A DNA stretch of 64,000 nt from Nitrospirota bacterium. GTDB taxonomy: Bacteria > JACPQY01. Under the pieces are notes generated by a model that was given only the letters and a program-made list of their open reading frames with translations, had not been told where the DNA came from and did no database searches. Shown piece by piece: positions 28,101 to 33,969 of the stretch. The translations under genes and the position numbers were made by a program. Positions within the stretch are counted from its first letter, which is position 1. Each line of letters opens with the position of its first letter. Where the stretch lies: the NCBI GenBank assembly GCA_016180645.1, contig JACPAV010000010.1:1-64000 (forward strand). Reading direction: 5' to 3'.

Positions 28101-28732
28101 TGCGCGGAACGGAAGGGGCGGACGGCGTGGCCCTCAATGAAAATCCCACGGTGGTGGACGGCGTAACCATTTCCGGCGGATACGACTGCATGACCTGCAT
28201 GGCCCAGACCCTCGAAATTTCCGGCGGTGACTCCTCGGCCGGCGACAATCGCGTCACCACCACGGCGGGTACATCCACCACATTGCGCGCTCAACTCTAC
28301 AACACCGGAACGGCCGCCTTCACGATTGCCGCGGGGACCTGTCAGGGGCCTCCTTGCGTGGGCGTGGGTACGGCTTGCTGTACGGCGGGCACATGCCTCA
28401 CGTTCACCGATGGCACGGCCGCCGGCACGTTCTGTGCCCCGGCGAGCAATGCTCGCACGTGTGGAGCCGACGTCTTCGCGTGCGCGGGGGCCGACAACTG
28501 CGCCTTGGGCTGCGCCGTCGGCGCCGGGACGCAGGCGCGGGTGACCTTCGCGGCCACCGTCGTCCCTGCCGTGATCCTGACAACCGAGCCGCCCAGCCCC
28601 TACACGCCGACGATCGTCATGACCGGGAGCCTGAACGAGACCTGCGACCCGGACGACATCGATGTGGATCCGGCATCCACGGGCATCGGCGACAAAGTCA
28701 CCGAATCCGGCTGGATCGAAATCGAACGGTAG
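25115..28732 (+). CDS. Secreted Cys-rich protein with right-handed beta-helix N-terminal domain
   Basis: The TTG start overlaps the previous gene by 14 bases. A GTG at 25130, one base after that gene's stop, is an equally good start and gives 1,200 residues. The signal peptide is LRSASFLALLFTVHCFLLARSAWA. Residues ~110-330 read like parallel beta-helix turns (GGTVVDGHGA, SVRIQNIDIPHGQRGIFID, NNYFRNVVTANNGKRGLVL, VENGTFYMDGS). They are followed by the TTLADWQ motif also seen near the left end of the giant protein. The rest alternates beta-sandwich-like segments with Cys-rich runs such as GTACCTAGTCLTF and CAGADNCALGCAVG. It ends with ESGWIEIER and no anchor. It is probably exported with the giant protein; its function is unknown. 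Confidence 0.85.
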   Translation: MKSAEVLRSASFLALLFTVHCFLLARSAWAVCPDGAATTCYYVNDCCTRNDVYTYAADADMATGDDTLACASYESTATPARSIREIITSCPLAANTRIFVDTGFYLSRQYTVDCSVVDTANACELGGADPAGVAPFNDAGAAGNILIQVPNIAIIGVPFPGGTVVDGHGATGGGSAQTNVFYIDGPGGADSVRIQNIDIPHGQRGIFIDDADNNMIEGVLSRDHTGGPQTGIEEQLGSNNYFRNVVTANNGKRGLVLLGAATAVVENGTFYMDGSAGGDMNVLVGSQGGTDSSNVSIRNSIFFIETGNRRGLVVNDGSQAGFRSNFNNFIRDTASADCGRWRGTNATTLADWQACTDNNNCGDGATCTAATTECLDGGGGADSCDCESGSELLVATTHPVDSADRDFHMKGRFGHFDVGEPTWFNTADSDGDGIIDEGPFEIFTWGDEITYTVSPLDTGCNVATGACAARGIAPTGNSSNLEHEGNSDRPNAEGYAQNYGASRGSFTLPLTAAVVQGTLGDPDLIGGTPPTRTMGVGEPALIVTLTHTGGAANSDTFILGDMDPADVCTAPGTLAGPGSSYLQITDGVDTMVAYLSDMKIGVPTDWCIDPGEAATLYFQAYRPMPEGFYSGDYFATLVLRGWMYIKDHFSMAGINTLSFFRDFIQNKPRQMRGTIGGVNNFGAFVDGLVPFPDQAVTTTNKWTVRGGGVATADVARPIYVPGCFDATNAGANANNSAFTIRAVDGTADNIVLSVCENGTGAYSLSASVGGCDGASDSYVLIQDMNGGTYRTCSATAGVVTPCALATTCAAGSTAVTFNTGGDMGALCNGPATVELGLYDGAAVTVRTIPEPVYIVDSATANCRTSRIQYVQGTRDMIPGGAIQDTRAVGASFDPELSIRTVWNDRGTIQDDPANTFSGLTIMDAEAQSVTDASPRTVSSYCDPTGDSCDGGGANPLQVGESMYITFDDATNNGVDDAAPNIPAGMCNGTAELRLNVRGTEGADGVALNENPTVVDGVTISGGYDCMTCMAQTLEISGGDSSAGDNRVTTTAGTSTTLRAQLYNTGTAAFTIAAGTCQGPPCVGVGTACCTAGTCLTFTDGTAAGTFCAPASNARTCGADVFACAGADNCALGCAVGAGTQARVTFAATVVPAVILTTEPPSPYTPTIVMTGSLNETCDPDDIDVDPASTGIGDKVTESGWIEIER

Positions 28733-28824
28733 CGCCAAGCGCCGCGAATCGTGGCTCGCCATATGCGAAGGGGGCGCATCTCATCTTGAGATCCAGGCTG
28801 AAGCTGAGTTCTGATAGCCGGTAG

Positions 28825-28854
28825 TTGACACATGACTATACACGTGTCTATACT
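28825..28854 (+). promoter_or_regulatory. Promoter/operator of the first Phd-PIN operon
   Basis: TTGACA at 28825-28830, 18-base spacer, TATACT at 28849-28854, then 6 bases to the ATG at 28861. The spacer carries an imperfect palindrome centred on CACGTG (TATACACGTGTCTATA), a likely binding site for the autoregulating antitoxin. The transcript would be leaderless or nearly so. Confidence 0.65.
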
Positions 28855-28860
28855 TGTATC

Positions 28861-29163
28861 ATGCAAAAGGTAAACGCCCTTCAACTCAGGCAGTCTCTAG
28901 GCAAGATTTTGAGAAAGCTGGAGAAGACCGGCGAGCCCATCCTGGTCGAGAAGAATCGCGAGCCCAAGGCGGTGCTCGTGACGGTGAAGGATTTCAAAGA
29001 ACGCTATCTGGACTTGCCCAGGCCCTCGCTCGAAGAGCGAACTCGAATCGTGGAGCGAATTGATGAACTGGCCAAAAGGGTGGCCCCGGAAATCGAGCCG
29101 ACCATACCCGGCGTGAACGATATCGTGACGCTTATCCGGCAAATGCGGGGTCCCCTTCGCTGA
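28861..29163 (+). CDS. Phd/YefM-family antitoxin
   Basis: The 100-residue protein begins MQKVNALQLRQSLGKILRKL and continues EKTGEPILVEKNREPKAVLV, the standard Phd/YefM N-terminal DNA-binding fold with its GEPIxVxKxxxPxAVLV strand. The C-terminal half is helical and charged (SLEERTRIVERIDELAKRV), the part that normally wraps the toxin. The ATG at 28861 is chosen because a consensus promoter ends just before it; an upstream TTG at 28825 would lie inside the -35 box. The stop overlaps the first codon of the PIN gene. It would act in the cytoplasm to neutralise the downstream PIN toxin and repress the operon. Confidence 0.88.
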   Translation: MQKVNALQLRQSLGKILRKLEKTGEPILVEKNREPKAVLVTVKDFKERYLDLPRPSLEERTRIVERIDELAKRVAPEIEPTIPGVNDIVTLIRQMRGPLR

Positions 29164-29576
29164 GAATCGTTCTGGATTCCTCGGTGGCTGTCGCTTGGTT
29201 CGTGAGGACCGGGGAGCCTTGGGTGGAACCGGCTCTGAAATGCAGGGAGCGGATACGATTGGGGACGGACACCGCCATCGTCCCGGAGCTCTTCTTCTTT
29301 GAGATGGTGGCCGTCTTGTGTCGCAAACTGAAAGCGCCGGAACCTGTCGCGGGCGCGCTTCGAGAATTGGATAGCTTCGTGCGGCTAAGATTCGCGCTGG
29401 ATACGGCCTTGGGCGATCTGGCCGTGGGGCTGTCCATCGCCCACGGGCTGAGCGGATATGATGCCGCCTATGTGGCTCTTGCAAGGCTGACTGAGAGTCT
29501 GTGGATCACGGCGGACCGGAAAGCGCATGAGCGTGTGGCGGCGCTAGGGCTGTCGCGGCTGGTCGGGCCGCCGTGA
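29160..29576 (+). CDS. PIN-domain (VapC-like) ribonuclease toxin
   Basis: The reading frame gives RIVLDSSVAVAWFV, then PELFFFEMVAVL, SGYDAAYVALA and a C-terminal TADRKAHERV. These match the four acidic positions of PIN nucleases. The first catalytic Asp lies in LDSS, upstream of the only conventional start (GTG at 29184), so translation from that GTG would lose it. The likely start is therefore the rare CTG at 29160, overlapping the antitoxin stop as CTGA, giving 138 residues. VapC-type toxins cut tRNA or rRNA; the target here is unknown. Confidence 0.85.
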   Translation: MRIVLDSSVAVAWFVRTGEPWVEPALKCRERIRLGTDTAIVPELFFFEMVAVLCRKLKAPEPVAGALRELDSFVRLRFALDTALGDLAVGLSIAHGLSGYDAAYVALARLTESLWITADRKAHERVAALGLSRLVGPP

Positions 29577-29579
29577 TGA

Positions 29580-29602
29580 GGGAGCATCCAAAAGATGCTC
29601 CC
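29580..29602. terminator. Bidirectional hairpin terminator
   Basis: GGGAGCATC (29580-29588), loop CAAAA, GATGCTCCC (29594-29602) form a perfect 9-bp stem between the convergent PIN and pseudopilin genes. There is no long T run, so it may be a barrier or weak terminator for both strands. Confidence 0.65.
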
Positions 29603-29613
29603 CTACGAGTCAC

Positions 29614-30162
29614 TCAGTCCACCGTCGTGCGAATCCGGCGCTCGGCGAGGATTCGCCCTGAATTTCCAAGTCGCCGGCCCACCGAATCGATCGTGCGCTT
29701 GGTGCAGGATTCTGAATCTCCGCCATCCGCATCGACAAATTCGGTGTCGGTGACGCTGATGTAGGCCGTCCCGTTCGGAAGCTGCACTTGGCAAAGGGTC
29801 GGCTTGGCGGTAAGGGAGGACCCCGCGGCCTCGTGACAATCCGGAGTCTCGCCGGGTTGGCCCCAATCGCAGTCCGATTCGAGATTGTGCACGGCCCATG
29901 CCACCCCGGCCTCGGCGATGTAGAGCGCCTCCCCCGAATAGAGCTGCCTCAGGCTGGCCTCCTGCTCGGTCGTCGTGACGCGATAGAGCAGAAGCCCGAT
30001 CGCCGAAATGGCGATGAGGATGAAGAGGGTGGTGATGAGGTTGATGCCTCTGCTGCCAAGAGTTCCTGGTTCCTGGTTCCTGGTTCCTGGTTGCGGAGAG
30101 AGTGTCTCCTTCTTGTTCCTTCCAGGAACGAGGAACTTGCCACCAGGAACTTCTTGAATCAT
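29614..30162 (-). CDS. PilX/GspK-like minor pseudopilin with repeat-derived leader
   Basis: The ATG at 30162 overlaps the upstream gene's stop as ATGA, giving 182 residues. A ~39-residue leader (MIQEVPGGKFLVPGRN, then KKETLSPQPGTRNQEPGTLG) precedes SRG and the hydrophobic helix INLITTLFILIAISAIGLLL. The helix is followed by the PilX/GspK signature YSGEALYIAEAGVAWAVHN. The helix lacks Glu at +5, as is common in this subfamily. Most of the leader is encoded by CAGGAAC heptamer repeats and a duplicated 62-base block. It is the last gene of a three-gene minus-strand pseudopilin operon. Prepilin peptidase should cut after RG, if the unusual leader is tolerated. Confidence 0.8.
   Translation of the reverse strand: MIQEVPGGKFLVPGRNKKETLSPQPGTRNQEPGTLGSRGINLITTLFILIAISAIGLLLYRVTTTEQEASLRQLYSGEALYIAEAGVAWAVHNLESDCDWGQPGETPDCHEAAGSSLTAKPTLCQVQLPNGTAYISVTDTEFVDADGGDSESCTKRTIDSVGRRLGNSGRILAERRIRTTVD
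30062..30092. repeat. Heptamer array GTTCCTG (CAGGAAC), ~4.5 units
   Basis: Four consecutive GTTCCTG units, with no mismatch, inside the leader codons of the minus-strand PilX-like gene, where they encode NQEPGTRNQEPGT. Confidence 0.95.
30091..30152. repeat. 62-base direct repeat, copy 1
   Basis: Matches 30801-30862 with one mismatch (ttgcgg versus ttgagg). It encodes the leader peptide from PGGKFLVPGRN to KKETLSPQPGT in the PilX-like gene. It includes two degenerate AGGAAC units. Confidence 0.95.
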
Positions 30163-30869
30163 CGCTCCGCCAAATCCCTCGGAAAGACGCTCGTTCGGAG
30201 CGTGACGTTGCGCAGGGGGTCCGTGGTGCTCGTCCCGCGGCGAAGCTGGAGCTCGATCTGGACCCGCCAGATGAAACACATGTCGGCGGCGGCCAGCGCC
30301 CCGTCTGGAATCTGGGTCCCATTGTAGCGATAGTATTCGAATAGGTCCGAGTTGACCACGTTCCGGGCAAGGGCTTCCCACGAGGTGCAGGCGTCGCAGG
30401 CGACGGCGCCGACCGCCGCGGCGGTGCCCCGCTCGAGGGTCGTGCCGTTCTTGCGGTAACACACGCGGGGAGTGTCGGGGAGGTTTGAGCGGAACTCGAA
30501 CTGGTCGTCCTTTGCGCAGAGAACGTCGGTCTCGGGCGCGCTGGTGGCACAGCCCGCGGGAACGGGGAGGGTGTTGTCGGAGTCCGAAAGCATCCGGATA
30601 TCCCGCGTCATCTTCTCCAATGCCTCCATCCCCTCCTTCACCATGTCGCGCCGCTCGGCCTGCGCGAGCCCGCCGCGGATGCCTTGGGAAACGATCAGTC
30701 CGAGCACGCCGGAGAGGGCGATCGCGAGGACGATGACGAGCACGAGTTCCAGCAAGGTGAAACCGGAAAAGGTTCCTGGTTCCGGGTTCCTGGTTCCGGG
30801 TTGAGGAGAGAGTGTCTCCTTCTTGTTCCTTCCAGGAACGAGGAACTTGCCACCAGGAACTTTCTTCAC
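30159..30869 (-). CDS. PilW/GspJ-like minor pseudopilin with repeat-derived leader
   Basis: The GTG at 30869 overlaps the upstream stop as GTGA and gives 236 residues. The leader reads KKVPGGKFLVPGRNKKETLS, then PQPGTRNPEPGTFSG. It is followed by the class III prepilin motif FTLLELVLVIVLAIALSGVL, with Glu at +5 and cleavage after G. The mature domain has MVKEGMEALEKMTRDIRMLS, four or more Cys, and a C-terminal IELQLRRGTSTTDPLRNVTL typical of PilW/GspJ. The leader is about 35 residues, against the usual 6-15, and is made of heptamer repeats. Its probable role is in the priming tip complex of a type IV pilus or type II-like pseudopilus. Confidence 0.82.
   Translation of the reverse strand: MKKVPGGKFLVPGRNKKETLSPQPGTRNPEPGTFSGFTLLELVLVIVLAIALSGVLGLIVSQGIRGGLAQAERRDMVKEGMEALEKMTRDIRMLSDSDNTLPVPAGCATSAPETDVLCAKDDQFEFRSNLPDTPRVCYRKNGTTLERGTAAAVGAVACDACTSWEALARNVVNSDLFEYYRYNGTQIPDGALAAADMCFIWRVQIELQLRRGTSTTDPLRNVTLRTSVFPRDLAER
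30772..30803. repeat. Heptamer array GTTCCTG/GTTCCGG
   Basis: Alternating GTTCCTG and GTTCCGG units within the leader of the minus-strand PilW-like gene, encoding RNPEPGTFSG on the minus strand. Confidence 0.9.
30801..30862. repeat. 62-base direct repeat, copy 2
   Basis: Second copy of the block at 30091-30152. It encodes the same leader segment in the PilW-like gene and ends just inside the GTG start at 30869. Confidence 0.95.
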
Positions 30870-31621
30870 CGGTTGACCACCATCGTCGTCAGATCGATGT
30901 AGGCCTGGTCCTTGGTCGTCCCGCCCCACGAGATCCGGACCGAGATGTACTTGAGATCGGCGTTGCCGGTGCCGGGGAAAGTGGACGACGAGTAGGTGGT
31001 GCCGTCGGAGGCGGGATAGCAGGTGCCGAAACATTGCCCGCTGCATGTCCCGTATCCTTTTCCGGACGTGTAGCAGACGGTGACGCGCTCGCGGAAATCG
31101 GAATAGTAGGAAATCGTCGTGCACGTGTTGTCGGCGATCAGGCCGACCCGATCCGTCCCCCCTCCCCCAAGGGGTGGGCAGCCGTCGATTTCGCTGTCCA
31201 TGCCGTCGTAGTCATCGATATCGGTAAAGGGGAGGGACAGGGCGCCGCCGCCGTCGCGCGACTTGTTTGTTTCAGGACCGAGTCCCATCGCATCCGTCAC
31301 CGGACTCGTGCACGTGCAGTAGGTCCCGACGGCCGGGCAGGTGTCCGGCGGCGGACAGTCCACTTGCGCCGACGTTGCCGAGATGTAGTTGTCCCACTTG
31401 TGCGAGAGGATTTCCTCCATGAGGTCTTGGCCCAGGGCGTAGGCTCGATTGTAGCTCTCCACCTGAACGCTGAGTTTCTTGCTCTGCCATATCGGGCGGA
31501 GGGCGACCACGAGGCCGACGGTGAGGAGGACGATCACCACGACCAATTCGATTAGAGTGACCCCTGAAAAGGTTCCTGGTTCCTGGTTCCTGGTTTCGGG
31601 TCCCTGGGCTTTTGACGACAT
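30866..31621 (-). CDS. PilV/MshD/GspI-like minor pseudopilin
   Basis: First gene of the minus-strand pseudopilin operon, 251 residues from an ATG at 31621. The leader MSSKAQGPETRNQEPGTFSG again contains the heptamer-encoded RNQEPGT unit directly before the cleavage site. The helix VTLIELVVVIVLLTVGLVVA has Glu at +5. The mature part contains many Cys (CPPPDTCPAVGTYCTC, CYTSGKGYGTCSGQCFGTCY) and a C-terminal ADLKYISVRISWGG strand pattern seen in PilV/MshD-type proteins. A -10-like TACAAT with upstream TG lies nine bases before the ATG, so the mRNA may be almost leaderless. Confidence 0.82.
   Translation of the reverse strand: MSSKAQGPETRNQEPGTFSGVTLIELVVVIVLLTVGLVVALRPIWQSKKLSVQVESYNRAYALGQDLMEEILSHKWDNYISATSAQVDCPPPDTCPAVGTYCTCTSPVTDAMGLGPETNKSRDGGGALSLPFTDIDDYDGMDSEIDGCPPLGGGGTDRVGLIADNTCTTISYYSDFRERVTVCYTSGKGYGTCSGQCFGTCYPASDGTTYSSSTFPGTGNADLKYISVRISWGGTTKDQAYIDLTTMVVNR
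31571..31608. repeat. Heptamer array GTTCCTG, degenerate end
   Basis: Three GTTCCTG units followed by GTTTCGG and GTCCCTG, in the leader of the minus-strand PilV-like gene, encoding GPETRNQEPGT. Confidence 0.9.
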
Positions 31622-31640
31622 CTCGATGACATTGTAGCAT
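31612..31640 (+). promoter_or_regulatory. Promoter of the four-helix/GspH fusion, overlapping a divergent promoter
   Basis: TTGACG at 31612-31617, 17 bases, TAGCAT at 31635-31640. On the minus strand, TGC-TACAAT (extended -10; TACAAT is the complement of 31631-31636) faces the pseudopilin operon. The two -10 boxes overlap, so initiation in the two directions should compete. Confidence 0.5.
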
Positions 31641-31680
31641 GGTGTGTGCCATAGAAAACTTACTGGAGGGATCGGGGAGC

Positions 31681-32658
31681 ATGAAAGACATCGAAGAATC
31701 GGAAGTTTTCAAGCGGGCTCACACGCTCGTCCTTGAAGTGTACCGACTGACCGAGCGGTTCCCAAACCGGGAAATGTTCGGCATCTCCTCTCAACTGCGG
31801 AGGGCCGCCCTCTCCGTGACTTCCAATCTGGTTGAGGGATCACAACGGATGAACCAAGCGGAGTACCGCCACTTTGTGAGCCTCAGCAAGGGATCGGCCG
31901 CGGAGGCCCGATACCAAACGCGTGTGGCCTACGAACTTGGGTATCTTTTGGAAAAGGATTTCAGAGAACTGTCCGCTTCCTACGAAAGAGTCATCCGCAT
32001 GCTCAGGGGTCTCTACGCGTCGCTCGATGGAAAGCGGCCTTCCAGGAACCAGGAACCAGGGCCTCTCTTGCCCACTAGGAACCAGGAACTAGGAACTAGG
32101 AACTCCGGAGCGTTTACGCTCTTGGAAGTCATCGTCGCCCTCGTCCTCATGGCGGTGCTGGCGGGTATTGCCATCAGCCGGATGTCGGGGTCGAGCCGGG
32201 TGAAACTGGAGCAGGCGGCGCGAATGATGTCGCACGACCTGAACTTCGCGCGCGACTGGGCCATGACGCACGCGACATCCGTGCGGGTGATCTTCGACCG
32301 GTCGACGGAAATCTACGGCGCGTCGTACTGGAGCGTGGATGCCGGCGCGGGAGCCGGCGCCTGGGAATGGATCTCGTCCTACAGCCTCGGGAGCGCCTTG
32401 ACGGTGGATATGGACGAACAGTTCGAAGGGGTGGACATCGCGGACTTCTTCATCGACGGCGCTTCGGTTCCGACGGCCAATCCTCCGGACGGCGTGGGCT
32501 ACACCAGCTTTGCGCTCAGCAGCCTCGGAACGCCGCGGCATGCGTACAACGGGACGCCCCTGACGTCCATGAATCGAGTTACGCTTTCCTTTGGAAGCTA
32601 CACCGAGTACGTGTCGATCCAGCCGTACTCCGGCTACATCTACGTCTGCTCGCAATAG
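31681..32658 (+). CDS. Four-helix-bundle (S23-type) protein fused to a GspH/FimT-like pseudopilin
   Basis: The ATG at 31681 follows a GGGGAG ribosome site. Residues 1-~118 (VFKRAHTLVLEVYRLTERFP, QLRRAALSVTSNLVEGSQR, ARYQTRVAYELGYL) are a complete 23S-intervening-sequence-type four-helix-bundle protein, normally a stand-alone cytosolic protein. With no stop, the frame passes through a heptamer array (RNQEPGPLLPTRNQELGTRN) into SGAFTLLEVIVALVLMAVLA, a prepilin motif with Glu at +5 but Ala rather than Gly at -1. A GspH/FimT-like domain follows (ARMMSHDLNFARDWAMTHAT). The pilin may instead start at an in-frame TTG near 32067. Either it is a true fusion or two genes joined by repeat expansion that removed a stop. 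Confidence 0.75.
   Translation: MKDIEESEVFKRAHTLVLEVYRLTERFPNREMFGISSQLRRAALSVTSNLVEGSQRMNQAEYRHFVSLSKGSAAEARYQTRVAYELGYLLEKDFRELSASYERVIRMLRGLYASLDGKRPSRNQEPGPLLPTRNQELGTRNSGAFTLLEVIVALVLMAVLAGIAISRMSGSSRVKLEQAARMMSHDLNFARDWAMTHATSVRVIFDRSTEIYGASYWSVDAGAGAGAWEWISSYSLGSALTVDMDEQFEGVDIADFFIDGASVPTANPPDGVGYTSFALSSLGTPRHAYNGTPLTSMNRVTLSFGSYTEYVSIQPYSGYIYVCSQ
32042..32105. repeat. Heptamer array CCAGGAA/CTAGGAA
   Basis: Two blocks of CCAGGAA and CTAGGAA units separated by ~20 bases. They form the in-frame bridge between the four-helix-bundle and pseudopilin parts of the 31681 gene. Confidence 0.9.
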
Positions 32659-32660
32659 AA

Positions 32661-32693
32661 TCGTCGAACGTCGCGCGGCGAACGTCGAACGCC
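32661..32693. repeat. Heptamer array GTCGAAC-type
   Basis: GTCGAAC, GTCGCGC, GGCGAAC, GTCGAAC in succession fill the gap between the pseudopilin fusion gene and truD. Confidence 0.8.
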
Positions 32694-32700
32694 AAGAACC

Positions 32701-33876
32701 ATGAAGATCAAAGTCAAGAGCGATGATTTCGTTGTCGAAGAAGTCCTGTCTGCGCATCCCTTGTCCGATCGGGGCGACCACGTTTGGTACAAGTTGAGAA
32801 AGAAGGGCCTGACCACGCCGGAAGCGGTGGGAATCCTGGCGCGGCGATGGAGTGTCCCGCCTTCGAAGTTCCACTACGCGGGACTCAAGGACAAGTATGC
32901 GATCACGACTCAGACCCTCTCGGTTGAAGGTCCTTCGGGCGATGGTCGGCGCGAGAAAGGTGACGACCTATCCGCCGAACCGCTGGGCCGGTCGGACCGT
33001 CCGGTCGGACCCGACCTGCTCGAATCGAATCGGTTCACGGTGGTGGTGCGGGATATCCCGCCTCTGGAGACTGAAAAGATCGCCGCGGCCTTCATGGAGG
33101 TCCTCAATTTCGGGTTTGTAAACTATTTCGGCGAGCAGCGGTTCGGATCGGCGCGCCACGGTCACGGCTTCCTCGCCCGTGAACTGCTGAAAGGGGAACC
33201 TGAAAAAGCCCTGAAACTGTACCTGGCGACGTGGGATCGAAAAGACCGCTCGCGTCTCAAAGCGTTCAAGAAGCATGTGAATGAGAACTGGGGGGACTGG
33301 TCGGCCTGCCTCAAATCCTCCCAGCGATCGACCGAACGAAGCATCATCCATTACTTGAAGGATCACCCACAAGACTTCATGGGCGCGGTAAATCGCATTC
33401 CACGATCACTCCTTTCGATCTTCCTTTCCGCCTATCAAAGCTATCTGTGGAATGAGACCGTGCGGCGCCATCTTTCGGAAGCCTTCGGGGGCGAGGTCCG
33501 CCTGTTCCCCTTCCGAAACGAGCATGTCCACTGGGCCTTCTATCGGATCATGCCGGACGCGGTTTTCGCGCGGCTGGAGGACCTCAACATTCCGCTGATC
33601 GACAAGCGGGTGGTGTACCCCGACGAGTTCATGGAGAAGACTATTTCCGCGCTTCTGGCGGAAGAGGGAGTGGAGCGGAGTCAGTTTGGGCTGAAAGGTA
33701 TTCGGAACGCTTTTTTCAAGTCATCTCCCCGGAAGATTGTGGTTGTCCCGGAAGATTTTGAGATCGACCCCACGGCGACGGACGAAGTCCATGCCGGGAA
33801 AAAGAAAGTCGTCCTACGCTTCTCGCTCCCTCCGGGCAGCTACGCGACAGTGCTTCTTAGACGGCTGGGGGCGTGA
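32701..33876 (+). CDS. truD: tRNA pseudouridine(13) synthase TruD
   Basis: 391 residues from an ATG with no clear ribosome site. The N-terminus MKIKVKSDDFVVEEVLSAHP and the catalytic motif HYAGLKDKYAITTQ, whose Asp attacks uridine, are diagnostic of TruD. Further family landmarks are NYFGEQRFGSARHG, LLSIFLSAYQSYLWNE and the C-terminal LRFSLPPGSYATVLLRRL. It makes pseudouridine at position 13 of certain tRNAs in the cytoplasm. It lacks the large insertion-domain elaborations of eukaryotic Pus7. The stop codon falls in the first unit of a GCGTGAG-type heptamer array, so the 3' end of the gene is set by the array. Confidence 0.95.
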   Translation: MKIKVKSDDFVVEEVLSAHPLSDRGDHVWYKLRKKGLTTPEAVGILARRWSVPPSKFHYAGLKDKYAITTQTLSVEGPSGDGRREKGDDLSAEPLGRSDRPVGPDLLESNRFTVVVRDIPPLETEKIAAAFMEVLNFGFVNYFGEQRFGSARHGHGFLARELLKGEPEKALKLYLATWDRKDRSRLKAFKKHVNENWGDWSACLKSSQRSTERSIIHYLKDHPQDFMGAVNRIPRSLLSIFLSAYQSYLWNETVRRHLSEAFGGEVRLFPFRNEHVHWAFYRIMPDAVFARLEDLNIPLIDKRVVYPDEFMEKTISALLAEEGVERSQFGLKGIRNAFFKSSPRKIVVVPEDFEIDPTATDEVHAGKKKVVLRFSLPPGSYATVLLRRLGA

Positions 33877-33899
33877 GGCGTGAAGGGTGATGAGTGATG
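33870..33899. repeat. Heptamer array GCGTGAG-type at the truD stop
   Basis: GCGTGAG, GCGTGAA, GGGTGAT, GAGTGAT, GTGAAAG. The truD TGA is in the first unit. CGTGAAGGGTGA (33879-33890) pairs perfectly with 33945-33956. Confidence 0.85.
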
Positions 33900-33935
33900 T
33901 GAAAGACACGGTCGATGGATTTCCGCGGGGTTTCT

Positions 33936-33969
33936 CCTCACCTTTCACCCTTCACGTTTCACGACTCAG
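33936..33969. repeat. Heptamer array TTCACCC/TTCACGT-type at the lysA stop
   Basis: On the minus strand: CTCTGAG, TCGTGAA, ACGTGAA, GGGTGAA, AGGTGAG. The lysA TGA is in the first unit. With the truD-side array it forms an inverted repeat (12-bp arms, 54-base loop) between convergent genes, which could act as a terminator. Confidence 0.85.

Noticed and set aside
28733-28824. Terminator after the beta-helix protein gene
   Set aside because: Only short stems (CTCA-tct-TGAG, TGCG...CGCA) without a T run; not convincing.
29184-29576. PIN toxin starting at GTG 29184
   Set aside because: This start would remove the first catalytic Asp of the PIN fold, which is encoded just upstream in frame.
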